The notes under the pieces were generated by a model, which did no database searches, was not told the origin of the DNA, and saw nothing but the letters and a program-made list of their open reading frames with translations. A stretch of DNA of 64,000 bases from assembly GCA_037974335.1 (NCBI GenBank), contig CM075760.1, positions 49,062,469-49,126,468 of the forward strand, given 5' to 3'. The DNA comes from Prionace glauca. Its lineage: Eukaryota; Chordata; Chondrichthyes; Carcharhiniformes; Carcharhinidae. This document shows positions 10,953-22,408 of the stretch, in pieces (position 1 is the stretch's first letter; the number at the start of each line of letters is the position of its first letter). Made by a program: the position numbers and the translations under genes.

Positions 10953-11670
10953 AACTGCAGCTCCTGGGGCTGACTGGAATCCGGTATAATAATAATCACA
11001 AACGTCGGTTTCAGTGTCTCTGAGGTCATTTGAACTGCAGGTAATCTGACCTTAAGGGAGACAAGAGGCCCAACAAACATCCGATTACAATAGGAGGACA
11101 AGATGTAAGGGAGCAATGATATTTTAAACTGTCTGTGTTATGGTGAGTGTCACTGGGAAGTGAGTGATAAAATAGAAGTGGAAACATTATAACAGAGACA
11201 CATGTGACTGACTCAGCCTGACTGAGAGCTGTTATATTTGTGGCGAGAATAATGAGGGCATGAGAACTTCCTGAGATTTCTGATATCTGAGGTATATCTG
11301 TTAGAGGAACTGAAAATAATCAGTTCCTTCTCATGGTTATCTGCAGTTCTCAAGTTACACAGACACATAGGAAACAGATCTGACAGTTCATCAAACCCAA
11401 GGGTTTAATCTTCTGTTTCAGACACGTTGTGACTGAAAAGATCAAATATTAAAACCTTATGGGGGATGTCAAGAAGATGAGTGAACTAATTAATCCCGTT
11501 CACCATAACTCTGTGAATATTTAGCCAATTTCCTTTTAAACTTACTATTAAACCTGCTCCTAGCACATGTCAGGTTGTGCATTGCAGATCATATGATTGT
11601 GTAAAAAAATCTCCTTATCACCCCCTTCAATTCTGTTGTCAATTATATTAAATCTCTGTGTCCTCTGCTT
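10953..11670. other. Intergenic stretch, nothing recognised
   Basis: No coding or RNA feature recognised. Weak, AT-leaning sequence before the minisatellite. Confidence 0.35.
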
Positions 11671-12428
11671 AAGGTCTAGATCGTAATAACTGAGGGAGGT
11701 TTAGGACAGAGGTTACTGATACAAGTCCCAGATTGTAATAACTGAGAGAGGTTCAGGGCAGAGTTTACTGATACACAGCCCAGATTGTAATAACTGAGAG
11801 AGGTTTAGGGCAGAGATTACTGATACGAGGCCCAGATTGTAATAACTGAGAGAGGTTTTGGGCAGAGATTACTGATACAAGGCCCGGATTGTAATAACTG
11901 AGGGAGGTTTAGGACAGAGATTACTGACACAAGGCCCAGATTGTAATAACTGAGAGAGGTTTAGGGCAGAGATTACTATTACACGGCCCAGATTGTAATA
12001 ACTGAGAGAGGTTTAGGGCAGAGATTACTGATACAAGGCCCAGATTGTAATTACTGAGAGAGGTTTAGGGCAGAGATTTCAGATACAAGGCCCAGATTGT
12101 AATAACTGAGAGAGGTTTAGGGCAGAGATTACTGATACAAGGCCCAGATTGTAATAACTGAGAGAGGTTTAGGGCAGAGATTACTGACACAAGGCCCAGA
12201 TTGTAATAACTGGGAGAGGTTTAGGGCACAGATTACTGATACAAGGCCCAGATTGTAATAATTGAGAGAGATTTAGGGCAGAGATTACAGATACAACGCC
12301 CAGATTATAATAACTGAGAGGGGTTTAGGGCAGAGATTACTGATACAAGGCCCAGATTGTAATAACTGAGAGAGGTTTTGGGCAGAGATTACTGATACAA
12401 CGCCCAGATTATAATAACTGAGAGGGGT
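11671..12428. repeat. 52-bp minisatellite, about 14.5 units
   Basis: Unit begins cccagattgtaataactgag and continues aggtttagggcagagattac, then tgatacaagg. Period 52 bp throughout, units highly alike, with one or two changes each. The last units near 12290-12428 carry ataataactgagaggggt. Same period as the array at 4860-5455, but unrelated in sequence. Confidence 0.93.
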
Positions 12429-12662
12429 CCTCTTCACCACATCAGGGTGTGGTGTGAGTTTGCATCTCTCGGTTATATTGGAAGTCAGTGGCAATGTCCA
12501 ATTTCAGGATAAATGACTTTTAATCTTGGACTGCACCACTGTTTTAATCCAGACCTGGGCATGACCATCATTGAGATTTACCTGAACATGTCAACAAATA
12601 TCCCATTAATTTCTAAATAAGTATCCCAACATTTGCAAAGTCTCTGTTTCTCATTTGTGTGT

Positions 12663-12958
12663 AAAATCCCTACAGTACAAGGGGAGGCCATTCAGTCCAT
12701 CAAGTCTGCACTAACCACAATCCCATCATGCCCTGTCCCCGTATCCCACACATTTACCCTGCAACTTCCCCTGTCACTGAAGCATGACCAATCAACCTCT
12801 CCCACACATCTTTAAACAGTGGGAGGAAACCGGAGCACACAGAGGAAACCCACGCAGACATGGGGAGAACGTGCAAACTCCACACAGTCACACAAGGCCA
12901 GAATTGAACCAAGTCCCTTTGAGGCAGCAGTGCGAACCAGTGTGCCACAGTGGTGCCA
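12663..12958 (-). mobile_element. tRNA-derived SINE (type 1), near full length
   Basis: Minus-strand copy from ggcaccactgtggcacactg (head) through gggtttcctctgtgtgctcc to the ccttgtactgtagggatttt 3' end. Older than the copy at 6528. Confidence 0.78.
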
Positions 12959-13774
12959 GTATCTGGTGGTTGTTCACAGTTGGCAATGGGACAATGTTAA
13001 ATGGACAGTTTAGTCGGATTGGATAACCATTTGGATTTTCAAAAGTGTTTCCAGGGCTGGGGAATTGTGGTGATGAGGAAAGACGGGATTGCCAAGGTTT
13101 GTTTTCCTCAGAGCAGAGGAGGCTGTGGGGGACTGAACTGAGGTGTCCAAAATTATGAGGGAGCCAAGACAGGGTGGATAGAAAAGGCCTGTTTCCCCTG
13201 AGCAGAGAAAGGTCACTTATTGTGGGTGGGTGGGGATGGGGGCGGTGGGAGGGGGGTTAGTGCGGGCTGCACAGATATAAAGGGATAGGTGGAAGGATTC
13301 GAGGGGGCATTAGGAAAAGGGTCCACATTCAAGGGATGGTGGGTGTCTGGAATTCGCTGCCTAAACTGATGGTTCAGCCAGAAATCTCTTGGCTCACTCG
13401 CATCGCACACAGATCTATAGCTGAAATGCTGGAACCTGTAGTAAGGGGGGCTACGGGCTGGATGGCTGGAAACGGCGATTAGAATGAATGGCAAGTCTTT
13501 ATTTCCCAAGCTGGTGAAGATGTGATGGGCTGAATGCCCTCTTTCTGTGCCACAACCTTTCCCCTGCTTTCTGTTAGCCCCATTGATGGGCAGAATGGAG
13601 GAGTGAGCTGGTTTTTAATTAGTAACAAGAGCAGGAATGAAGGAAAATGTTGATGCGAAACTGATTGTTTTTTGACTGATTTCCAGCCCTCCTCTCATCA
13701 AAGTGAGCAAGAAATCATCACCCCGCCCCCACCCCCCACCTGTCCTGTGCTCCCTCCAAATACACTTGCCTGAG

Positions 13775-13889
13775 TGGCAGCACATTAGCACAGTGGTTAG
13801 CACTGCAGCCTCCTAGTGCCAAGGACCCATGTTCAATTCCAGCCTCGGGTCATTGTCTGTGTGGGGTTTTCATGTTCCTCCCATATAGA
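13775..13889 (+). mobile_element. SINE head (type 1), interrupted by a CR1
   Basis: agcacagtggttagcactgc and the B-box region lead to catgttcctcccatat, where a minus-strand CR1 begins. The SINE tail resumes at about 14413 (tctgaaagatgggcaggcta). Hence the CR1 at 13890-14412 landed in an existing SINE. Confidence 0.7.
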
Positions 13890-14412
13890 ATCATAGAGGT
13901 TTACAGCATGGAAACAGGCCCTTCAGCCCAACTGCTCCATGCTGCCCTTTTTAAAAACCCCTAAGCTAATCCCAATTGCTTGTATTTGGCCCATATCCCT
14001 CTCCCTATCACACCCAAGTAACTGTCTGAATGCATTTTAAATGACAAAATTGTACCCATCTCTACGACTATGTCTGGCAGCTTGTTCCAGACACTCACCA
14101 CCCGCTGTGTGAAAAAAAAATCTCCTCTGGACACTTTTGTATCTTTCCCCTCCCATCTTAAACGTAGGCCCTCTAGTTTTAGACTCCCCTAACTTTGGGA
14201 AAAGATATTGACTATCGAGCTGATCTGTGCCCCTCATTATTTTATAGACCTCTATAAGATCACCCCTCAGCCTCTTATGCTCCAGTGAAAAAAGTCACAG
14301 TCTATCCAGCTTCTCCTTATAACTCAATCCATCAAGTCCCAGTAACATCCTAGTAAATCTTTTCTGCACTCTTTCTAGTTTAATAATATCCTTTCTATAA
14401 TAGGGTGACCAG
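13890..14412 (-). mobile_element. CR1 3' fragment inside a SINE
   Basis: Minus strand encodes ERVQKRFTRMLLGLDGLSYK then MRGTDQLDSQYLFPKLGESK and ends with gggcctgtttccatgctgta. Same subfamily as 32205-32690. Frames are broken. Confidence 0.78.
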
Positions 14413-14565
14413 AATATCTGTGGGGTCTGAAAGATGGGCAGGCTACGCAGATTGACCGTGCTAAAGTCTCCCTTAATGTCCAAAGATGTGAAGGTTAGGG
14501 GGATTCGAGAGTAATGTGGGGTTACGGGAATAGGGTAAAGTGTTCTGTTGACATAGATTTGATGC
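14413..14565 (+). mobile_element. SINE tail (type 1), right part of the copy at 13775
   Basis: gaaagatgggcaggctacgc then taatgtccaaagatgtgaag and tacgggaatagggtaaagtg follow the type 1 body in plus orientation. Confidence 0.65.
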
Positions 14566-14639
14566 ACTGTCGGGATTTTATTTTAGTAATTGTGGGGGCG
14601 GGGGGGGGCGTAGTTTGATATCTGGGGGAGAGTGTTGCA

Positions 14640-14940
14640 ACACAGTGGCACAGTGGTTAGCATTGCTGCCTCTCAGCATAAGGGCCCCAAATTCTATTCC
14701 CAGCTTGGGTCAGTGTCTGTGTAGAGTTTGCACATTCTCCCCATGTCTGCACGGGTTTCCTCCAGATGGTCTGGTTTCCTCCAGCAGTCCAAAAGACGTG
14801 ATGGTTAGATGCATTGGCCATATTAAATTCTCCATCAGTGTTTCCCGAACAGGAATGTGGCGACTCGGGAATTTTCACAGGAATTGCATTGCAGTGTTAA
14901 TGTAAGCCGACTTATTAGTGACACTAATAAATAAACTTAA
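14640..14940 (+). mobile_element. tRNA-derived SINE (type 1), full length
   Basis: Head ggcacagtggttagcattgc, body gagtttgcacattctcccca, tail ending gacactaataaataaactt. A-box and B-box positions match the copy at 6528. Confidence 0.8.
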
Positions 14941-15039
14941 ACTGCAGGTCTAGGCGCCGCTGTGACAATGCACCCTCTTGTTTAAACACTCTGCAATGCT
15001 GAGACTGGGGAGAGGAGTGAACAACAGGGAGCAGCATTG

Positions 15040-15800
15040 CAGCTTCTCTCCCCCCATTGAAACTGGGATTGTTGCTCCATCTGCTGCACCATCCCCACCA
15101 CATCCACTGGGGGGCAATATGGACAATGGGCTGCAGGCAGACCTCACTGCGCCTGCGCCACAATCAGTCACCGCCGGCGGCGGCCATCTTGCGTTGCCAG
15201 GGGAGACGGCCGGTGGCCATCTTGTATTGCCAGGGGAGACGATCGGCGTCCATCTTGCGTTGCCAGGGGAGACGGCCGGCATCCATTTTGCGTTGCCAGG
15301 GGAGACGGCGTGCCACGCGCTGCACTCTGGGGGAATTCACCTCCTGCACATGCGCCCAGGCAGTTACATTTTAATCTTATAATATTTTGAATCTTGATGA
15401 TTATTATTCAAATCCTCACCCGTCAGACTTTCGGTTCCTTCTCCATTCTGGAAAATCGTTTCTGTTTTTTATTCCGTCTGTTTTTAAATCACTCCAGCGC
15501 GATACGCTCTGGGAAAATACTACAGCACATGCGCGGTTCCGCCACCTGCCTCTTTATAAAAATATGTATTTTATTTAATTTTAATTCCGCTCCGGGCGGG
15601 ATTTCCGGGTGGGAATTTCTCTCACTTTCTACATTTCTGAACCGTCGCTTATTCCCTACCGAGGGGGAAAAGACTGATGGTGACGTCACTGCAATATGGC
15701 GGCTGTCCCCGCCTCTTTTCAGGACCCGGATGTTCCACCAACGAGCAGCGCCCGGGCCGGAGTGGGCAAGAGGTGACACTGGGCGGAGCAGCGCCCAGGC
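15040..15800. promoter_or_regulatory. CpG-rich promoter-like island with CRE and YY1 sites
   Basis: CpG-dense sequence containing four 33-bp tandem YY1/RFX-like units (15184-15315), a perfect CRE palindrome (tgacgtca at about 15681) followed 9 bp later by a YY1-type aatatggcggctg, and several GC-rich boxes (ccccgcctc). Looks like a bidirectional, TATA-less promoter. A 187-codon ORF crosses it (15394-15957) but shows no known domain. The gene it serves was not identified. Confidence 0.55.
15184..15315. repeat. Four 33-bp tandem units with YY1 and RFX-like motifs
   Basis: Unit: ccatcttgcgttgccagggg then agacggccggcg. Starts at 15184, 15217, 15250 and 15283, exactly 33 bp apart, about three helical turns. 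Each unit carries CCATCTTG (reverse of the YY1 core CAAGATGG) and GTTGCCAGGGGAGAC, which resembles one half of an RFX X-box. Units differ by only a few bases. Confidence 0.88.
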
Positions 15801-15959
15801 GTGTTACAGCGACCCCCGGTGGTCAGGAAGGGAAATAGCAGTAGCACAGTCTCTGCCCAAAGGCTTCCCCAGTTCAGCTGCTCAGAGACACTGGGAACCT
15901 CTTCAACTGGAAACTTCAGCTTCTCACATTCACCCCCTGTGTTCAGTCATTGTTTAATA

Positions 15960-17029
15960 GACAAACTCTGTAGTGAAATCAGAAACAACTTGTTCACATT
16001 AAAGAGGATGGGAATCTGAACCATTCTGCTCAAAAGGCTCTGCTCGCCTTGAAATTTCAATTGAAATGTTCAAGATGAGAATTTATAGATACAAGTCATG
16101 TTGTACGTGGAACACTCATGATGCCACAATAAGATCAGTACAGACACCTCACAGGGTTGTGTGACTGGAGGAGATGTCAGAGATGGAGTAGTTAAATATA
16201 GAGCCACAGGGTCTGAAGCTCAGTTTTGGGTAAAGAAAAATGGCAGTACAAAGAACATTACAGCAAACATTACAAAGAAAATTACAGCACAGGAACCCCC
16301 TACTCTCTGTGCAAACAATCTGCCATGTCCATCTCCTTTAAACCTTGCCCCTCGAACCTTAAAGCATGCCTTCATCGGCCGGGGCATTTTGTTCCTGAAC
16401 ATTATCTGAATCTCGATGTTACACCCATAGTATCTTCGCTCTGGCCTTGGCCTCAAATGCTTTGTGTCAAATAAGAAATTATGAATTGTTTGATGCATTT
16501 CCAGGAAAGAAACTTTCCTATTTTGACACCTGCACATATCAGCAAGCCATCCAGTCTATAAGACAATTTAATAGGTTTAGGTGCAGACTAACATAGTTAA
16601 TCACCATCTGAAACATGCTAGGGTGAGGGAAGTCTGTATGATTCCAGTTTGGTGCTGAATATTATCAGAATCTCTATGTTACAGTCATATTATCTTTGCA
16701 CTGACCTCAGCTTGAAATGCTTTCTCCAAAATCAGAAATGCTGAATTTTATGAAAAAATTGACAAAATTGTGTAAATTCTCTAAGACATGTTTAATTTTG
16801 TCCAAAATGTATTTGAGGTTAGCATCTATTTAATATCCTAATCTTATTGAATGATTTTTTTTCCGAAAAAAAAACTTAAAATAGTCGGTTGCTGTGCATT
16901 AGCAATTTCCGAACATTACTTTCTCCAGAGAAGCTGAAAATATGCTTGGCAGCATTTCTCTGAATAAATAAAAAGCTATTAAATACCTTTTTCATCGAAA
17001 GTAACAAGGAATTTGTGAACACCTTTTAA
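15960..17029. other. Flank of the tRNA cluster with repeated blocks
   Basis: 16395-16640 and 16650-16760 are two diverged copies of a block (aatctcgatgttacacccat; gttaatcaccatctgaaaca) that also follows the tRNA-Val genes at 22690 and 27400. 16245-16400 resembles a CR1 3' end (acattacagcaca; ctttaaaccttgcccctcg). No gene recognised. Confidence 0.5.
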
Positions 17030-17102
17030 AGGTTCGTACTGAGCTAACCAGGAGTCTTCTGAGCGATAGTCAGACGCATTATACATTGCGCCACTAGCCT
17101 AA
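17030..17102 (-). pseudogene. tRNA-like relic
   Basis: On the minus strand GGCTAGTGGCGCAATGTATA is followed by a paired TCTGA/TCAGA stem around CTATCGC, as in Arg or Trp tRNAs, but the T arm is lost. Isotype not assignable. Confidence 0.3.
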
Positions 17103-17369
17103 ATGTAAAAGTGGGATAGTTGTTACATATTAGCTCGACGTTTCGAAAGTTTCAGGCAGAAACATTGTCAAAAAGTTTGCTTTTACTTGTGAGGAAAAGG
17201 TCCATTATTGAGATTGTCTTTATTCATTTCCTATCATCCCTAATTGCCCTTGAATTGAGTAACAGCAGCTGAACGGGCTGGGAAATTCTCCTCTCGATTA
17301 GGACTTGGTGATAAACTTAAATGAAACGCCCTTCAGCCAATCCATCATCTGTATTTGCAAATTAAAACA

Positions 17370-17441
17370 AGGTTCCACCGAGATTTGAACTCGGATCGCT
17401 GGATTCAGAGTCCAGAGTGCTCACCATTACACCACAGAACC
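17370..17441 (-). tRNA. tRNA-Gln (CTG)
   Basis: 72-nt cloverleaf on the minus strand. The acceptor stem GGTTCTG pairs with TGGAACC (G-T wobbles at the base), the anticodon loop is CTCTGAA with CTG, and the T arm is GAGTTCAAATCTC. Close to vertebrate tRNA-Gln. A run of T follows the 3' end on the minus strand (17363-17366), a Pol III stop. Confidence 0.93.
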
Positions 17442-17649
17442 CAACACAAAGTGACAATCTGAAAATCCTGGATCAATACTTGTGCCAATTTGAACAGCAG
17501 GGAGAAATATCAGTCCCGTTGCATAATTATTCATATTTATATTTCCCTTGCTGGTTCCTCCTGTAAAAGCGAGTAGGCTCCCTTCCACTGCATTAAATTT
17601 CACTGTAACTGACCACATTGCATCGAACTGACATAAACCTTACTGCAGG

Positions 17650-17850
17650 TTTAACCCGCACATCCAAAGATGTGCGGGTTAGGTTCATTGGCTATGCTAA
17701 AATTGCCCCTTAGTGTCCTGGGATGTGTAGGTTAGAGGGATTAGCAGGTAAAATGTGTAGGGATATGGGGATAGGTTCTGGGTGGGATTGTGTTCGGTGC
17801 AGACTCGATGGGCTGAAGGGCCTGTTTCTGCACTGTAGGGTTCTATGCAG
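17650..17850 (+). mobile_element. SINE 3' half (type 1)
   Basis: aagatgtgcgggttaggttc, ttagtgtcctgggatgtgta, then gggctgaagggcctgtttct and gcactgtagggttctatg. Plus-strand counterpart of 3198-3390. Confidence 0.8.
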
Positions 17851-18025
17851 TAAATCCACTGAACAACATCAGCTTATCACAGCTCTGCTTTCATCACACT
17901 GGAAACCAATGTGAAAATATAAACAATTTCAAATCTTAACAGACAGGAAGGAGTGTGTGAGTGCGGAGAATTGGCACTGTGCACATTCCTGTAACCAGTA
18001 TCTGGGAGAATCAGGCAGATGGGAT

Positions 18026-18062
18026 GCTGATGGTTTCGAGGTTAGGATTCAGCGCTTTCAGA
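18026..18062 (+). pseudogene. 5' relic of tRNA-Glu
   Basis: The stretch reads ggtttcgaggttaggattca then gcgctttca, matching the D and anticodon arms of tRNA-Glu (TTC); no T arm follows. A decayed partial copy. Confidence 0.45.
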
Positions 18063-18682
18063 TGTCACAGACTGGCCTCGATATATGAAGATTTAATGCA
18101 TTTTTTTAACGTCAGAGTAAAAAGCTTTGCGGTTTTCCTTTATCCGACTTGCCAAGGACTTCTCATGCCCCCTACTAGCTCCCCTAAGCCCTATTTTTGA
18201 ACTCATTCCGAGCTACCTTGTAACCCTATATAGGTGCCATCAAGAGTTGAAAGTGAAAGTTTGGCCTGGTGTCGCACTGGGTACCAGCTTTGAAGAAATG
18301 TACCAACTTAAAGCTTTTGCAGAATGGCATGATGCATATTGCAGTGATATGGGCTGAGTACAAGAGACAGTGTGAAAATAATCTGAATACGTTTTAAGCG
18401 TGTTTAGACTGATGTGGTGAAAGCAGAGGCATATTTGGGGGAATGAGGCGGTGTGAGAAGGGTTGCAGAGTGCTTGTGTTTTGGAGGAAGGTTGAAAGTT
18501 TGACGTGCGGTTGTGAATGAAAGGAAGGTGTTGACAGCATGTGAGGCTTGTGCGAAGTTGCGTGTGAGATTTGAGTGAGAGCATTTGTGGGCATTTGGGA
18601 ATGAAAGGACAAAGTAAGGAAATTACAATGCTGCTGAGTGAGAAGGAAGAGAGAGCATGTGGGGGTAGCACCAGTAAAAGCA

Positions 18683-18753
18683 GCATTGGTGGTTCAGTGG
18701 TAGAATTCTCGCCTGCCACGCGGGAGGCCCGGGTTCGATTCCCGGCCAATGCA
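18683..18753 (+). tRNA. tRNA-Gly (GCC)
   Basis: 71-nt gene whose sequence matches the standard vertebrate tRNA-Gly: acceptor GCATTGG with CCAATGC, anticodon loop with GCC inside CTGCCAC, T arm GGGTTCGATTCCC. No mismatch seen in any stem. No T4 run lies immediately after the gene. Confidence 0.96.
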
Positions 18754-18825
18754 AAGCTTCTTCTTTCTCCGTTCACTCTGTATATTGACGCGAATCTCCT
18801 GTCAAAATTAGGAGAAAAAAAATAA

Positions 18826-19125
18826 AGAACAAAGAACAACACAGCACGGGAAACAGGCCCTTCGGCCCAACGAGCCCGCGCCGCCGTCCCATGGTCAGTG
18901 ACCTATTCATGACTCTAGTCTATGCCTAATGTGTGAGGATCAGGGAGGTCCAATATAGGGACAATTTGTTACCCAATCAATCAGCCTAAAAGCACATTTT
19001 TGGGATGTGGGAGGAAACCGGAGCACCCGGAGGAAACCCACGCAACCACGGGGAGAACGCGCAAACTCCCACGGACACAGGCCCAACTCCATGTGTCCGC
19101 ACAGTAACAGAGATAGCCTCTGAGC
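18826..19125 (-). mobile_element. SINE (type 1 body, variant 3' end)
   Basis: Lies just after tRNA-Gly. Minus strand: gggtttcctccgggtgctcc and tttcctcccacatcccaaaa, ending gggccgaagggcctgtttcc then gttctttgttcttt. The same variant occurs at 34708-35025. Confidence 0.75.
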
Positions 19126-19533
19126 TGCTATGATGCCCTCGAGATGGGGGAATCGACAAGGGGAAATATTAAGTATTGGAACAAATCGCGAGGGAAATGG
19201 ATCACAATATTCGGAAGGAGGTGCTGTTGTGAATGGTGTTATTGATGATTGAGTGGAAAGTGTTGGATCGTTGGGCTACTGGTGGTTCGTTCCCTTCCCT
19301 CCCGTTGAATTCCTGCCTGTGATAAGAAACATGGATTCATTTTAACTGCCAGTTCATAGGAGAAAGGGAATAACCAACACACCACAGCAGTGCTGCAGGA
19401 TCAACGGAACTAAAGAGACTTGTATAGAATTGTAAACAGAGCGGTCATGCTGCAGTTCTGGAACAGGTTTTCAGAAATAGAATTGTGGTCATTGACACAC
19501 AAGTTTAGAATATATTTAACTGCTGTTGTCTCA

Positions 19534-19554
19534 GTCTCTGTGGCGCAATTGATC

Positions 19555-19590
<36 letters not shown>

Positions 19591-19607
19591 GAGACCACCC
19601 AGGGACG
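19534..19607 (+). tRNA. tRNA-Asn (GTT)
   Basis: 74-nt gene: acceptor GTCTCTG with CAGGGAC, anticodon loop CTGTTAA, T arm GTGGTTCGAGACCAC. A TTTTT terminator follows at once. The flanks on both sides recur around the decayed copies at 21312 and 28097, so this looks like the parent or best-kept member of that block. Confidence 0.95.
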
Positions 19608-19619
19608 GATTTTTGCTAT

Positions 19620-21310
19620 TTTTCTCACTATCAGCATTCACGGGTAAACAGTTGCCTGTTTCAACTCATTGAAAAGTCTGGAACTACGAGAGAGAATTTG
19701 GTCGTGTACAAGCTGAGACATTGTATATGCCTCTGATTCTGTGTGTGCCCTTGTATCTCTCGAGTTACCAGGATCTCTGCATGTCTGCGTCTGAATCTAG
19801 TGTACCCCTACATCTACATGTGTCCCTGAATCTGTGTATGCCCCCCTGTTTCTCTGTAGGCTCCAATACCTGTGTGTGTGTGTGTGTAAATGTCTGATTC
19901 TTTGTGTCTTTTTTAAGACTAAACCGTGAAAATGTCGGACAAACGAATTGCAGAGAGCAGCAATGTTTACCCACTAAGATTCTGAATTTGATTAACTCTG
20001 ATAACTGCATCGAATGTACAATTTGAAGTTTCAAATAATCCCAAATTCAATCTCCAAACATTATCTCCCAATGGGAAATGAAGAACACGGTTTATCTGCG
20101 GTGCCTGGTTATAAAAAGGGCGAATACGCCAGCCGAGAGCCTTCTATAAACTCCAATCTCGGACAATATCGTTCAATATTCATATTTCAGCAACCGGTTC
20201 GCAGACTCACAAGAACCAGCACCTGCAGTCGCTGTGGTCCGCCAGCAGATGGTGGTGTTGTATCACTTTAATCACAAGGTTAGTGGAGCAGGTTTGAGGA
20301 GATATTTGAGGAAAATTTATTTCCCTGTTTCCATGGAAAGAGAACAATCAGTAAAGCAATGGCATTAATGTCTCTGTCAGTAAGATTCACAGGGAAATCT
20401 GGCCGAAGGATAATGAATTTAATACTTGCATTCCTATTTACCTTCCCGCTAGTGAACATGTCGATTACCAGCTAATTATTGTATAACCTTACATTTTAGT
20501 GATTTAAAGATTTGTCTATTTTATCATCCAGACATTATCAAATAATATTTCATTATAATTGGACACATGCCTCTTTTTCGCTGGATTTTCCATTCCTCGG
20601 CGCTCATTTTTTTCCTTAGTCCGTTCAGAAATCCAGCCGAACCCTGCCTCTATAATATGTTCTGTGTATATGTAAATATAGTTCCTTGTTATAATTTTTG
20701 ACTTTAGCACAATTCGAGCCCTAACTTACTTTGATCTATAACACAATTTCATCCACACAATTATACTGCACTTTTTAGTTAATATCCATCTATTTTTCTC
20801 ACTCGCTCTTTGTTCGATTCCATCTATTAGACACATTTTATAGAAAAACAATTAGTGAGAAAGTGTCTGCTTTATTAGTGATACACGGGTGTGTTCAGTA
20901 GTGCATGACATAGAGCCTAGCACAATAATATCTGAGATGGAGCCTAATGTAACGTAAGTGAACTCTTGACTAAGTAATAATAGTCCAGAGACGATGACTT
21001 GTAGCATTTATCATGGCATGTCTATATGTATTAATAAATGAAGCGGCATGTAATGTAGTGTAAACAGTTGCAAAGTCTATTGCAATAATGATTCAAATGA
21101 GTCAAACGCAGTATATAAAGAGACATGGCCTAGTGCATTACTGTACAAGACTGCACCAAATGTGTGATTGTAGTGAACACTGCCATGAACAGTCATAAAT
21201 GAGACAAGGTTAATTGTAGCCGTTATCGAAGCACAGCCCAGTGCATGAATAATGAAATTAAGCTTCAGATTGCGTGATCATTGGTCACAAACTGGTTCAG
21301 CTGCTGTCTT
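19620..21310. other. Non-coding spacer between tRNA-Asn copies
   Basis: Holds a short CA/TG run at 19872-19888 and AT-rich unique-looking sequence. No gene recognised. The block after 21280 is a copy of the tRNA-Asn flank. Confidence 0.4.
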
Positions 21311-21311
21311 A

Positions 21312-21385
21312 GTCTCTGTAGCGCAATTGGTCAGCGCGTTTGGCTATTAATGGAAAGGTTGGTGGTTCGAGACCACCCAAAGTCG
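21312..21385 (+). pseudogene. Decayed tRNA-Asn copy (anticodon ATT)
   Basis: Same length and arms as tRNA-Asn at 19534 but the anticodon reads ATT, the anticodon stem is poorly paired and the 3' acceptor strand (CAAAGTC) mismatches GTCTCTG at two positions. The downstream flank (cctgttggcaatggatccgt) matches the flank of the copy at 28097. Most likely a pseudogene. An ATT anticodon would still read Asn codons if the RNA folded. Confidence 0.8.
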
Positions 21386-21550
21386 GAATTTTACTATTTC
21401 CTCATCATCAGTATTCACGGTTAAACAGTTGCCTGTTGGCAATGGATCCGTGGGTGCCAATAAAAAATAGCTGTGAATTGTTCCTGTTATCTGGTATTAC
21501 CAACATTATTTAATGATGATTGACTTCAAACATATTACACATAACATTTT

Positions 21551-21606
21551 ATATATATATATATCTGTACACCATTACATGTATATATATCGTGTATATA
21601 TACCTT
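21551..21606. repeat. AT-rich microsatellite
   Basis: Runs of atatatat interrupted by ctgtacaccattacatg and cgtg. Confidence 0.8.
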
Positions 21607-21639
21607 TAAACATAAAAAAAAACAACTGAAAAATGAGCT

Positions 21640-21880
21640 ATTGGCTGAGCGTTTGTTCCAATTCCACATCCCTGCTTCCATTCATTCCTGGATAGATCAT
21701 AAATCTGTCTAACCCAAACTGAAATGTGTTCAATAATGGAGCATCAACACCCTCTGGAGTAGAGAAATCCCAAGATTCACCAGCCTTTGAGTAAAGCATT
21801 TTCTCCTCATCACAGTTCTAAATCATCAGCGCCTTATCCTGAGATTGTGTCTATGTCGAAATAAAACTAAAGGTAGGTGA
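21640..21880 (-). mobile_element. Old CR1 fragment
   Basis: Resembles the CR1 C-terminal coding region read on the minus strand (ccagcctttgagtaaagcat corresponds to the FFTQR.V region). Duplicated, with neighbouring sequence, at 28395-28640. Confidence 0.6.
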
Positions 21881-21916
21881 CTCATGGATGAAGTAATAGT
21901 TTGAAGCCAGCCAGAT

Positions 21917-21988
21917 TCCCTGGTGGTCTAGTGGTTAGGATTCGGCGCTTTCACCGCCACGGCCCGGGTTCGATTCCCGGTCAGGGAA
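21917..21988 (+). tRNA. tRNA-Glu (TTC)
   Basis: 72 nt: acceptor TCCCTGG with TCAGGGA, D arm GGTCTAGTGGTTAGG, anticodon loop CTTTCAC (TTC), T arm CGGGTTCGATTCCCG. All stems pair. The following 200 bp (from gtagatttattgctgtacaa) are repeated after the Glu copies at 24946 and 29365. Confidence 0.95.
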
Positions 21989-22408
21989 TGTAGATTTATT
22001 GCTGTACAACAATCCTGTGTTACTTCCCGGTCTGCACCAGTTCTGTTGGAATCTGTATCAGGGAGATTTCCTCTTTAGTATCTGAATTGGAAATGTCACA
22101 TTTAAAGAACAGAGAAAAAAAGGACCGACAGATTACAAAGCGCTGATGGTACAAATGCTGAGATTATTGGAAGAAAGATGAAAATGATGCATTAATGAAT
22201 GGGTAGAAATCATTGATCCCTTAGATATTTGCGAGACGAACGCTTTTAAATATTGGTGTTGGGGATAAGATGTACAATCAGATAGAAAGTAAGGGTTATC
22301 TTCCTGAATTCAGTGACATGGGCTCTCAGTCTGACCATCGGAACCTGCAGGAACACAGCGCAGTTGAACATTGCAGACAGGCAGATTTGCTCCATTAGTT
22401 TTCCAGTT

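Noticed and set aside
11671-12428. CRISPR-like repeat array
   Set aside because: Units are contiguous with no variable spacers, in a vertebrate genome; it is a minisatellite.
15394-15957. 187-codon ORF across the CpG island
   Set aside because: No domain, low-complexity ends and high GC; it crosses promoter motifs. Length is expected in CpG-rich DNA.
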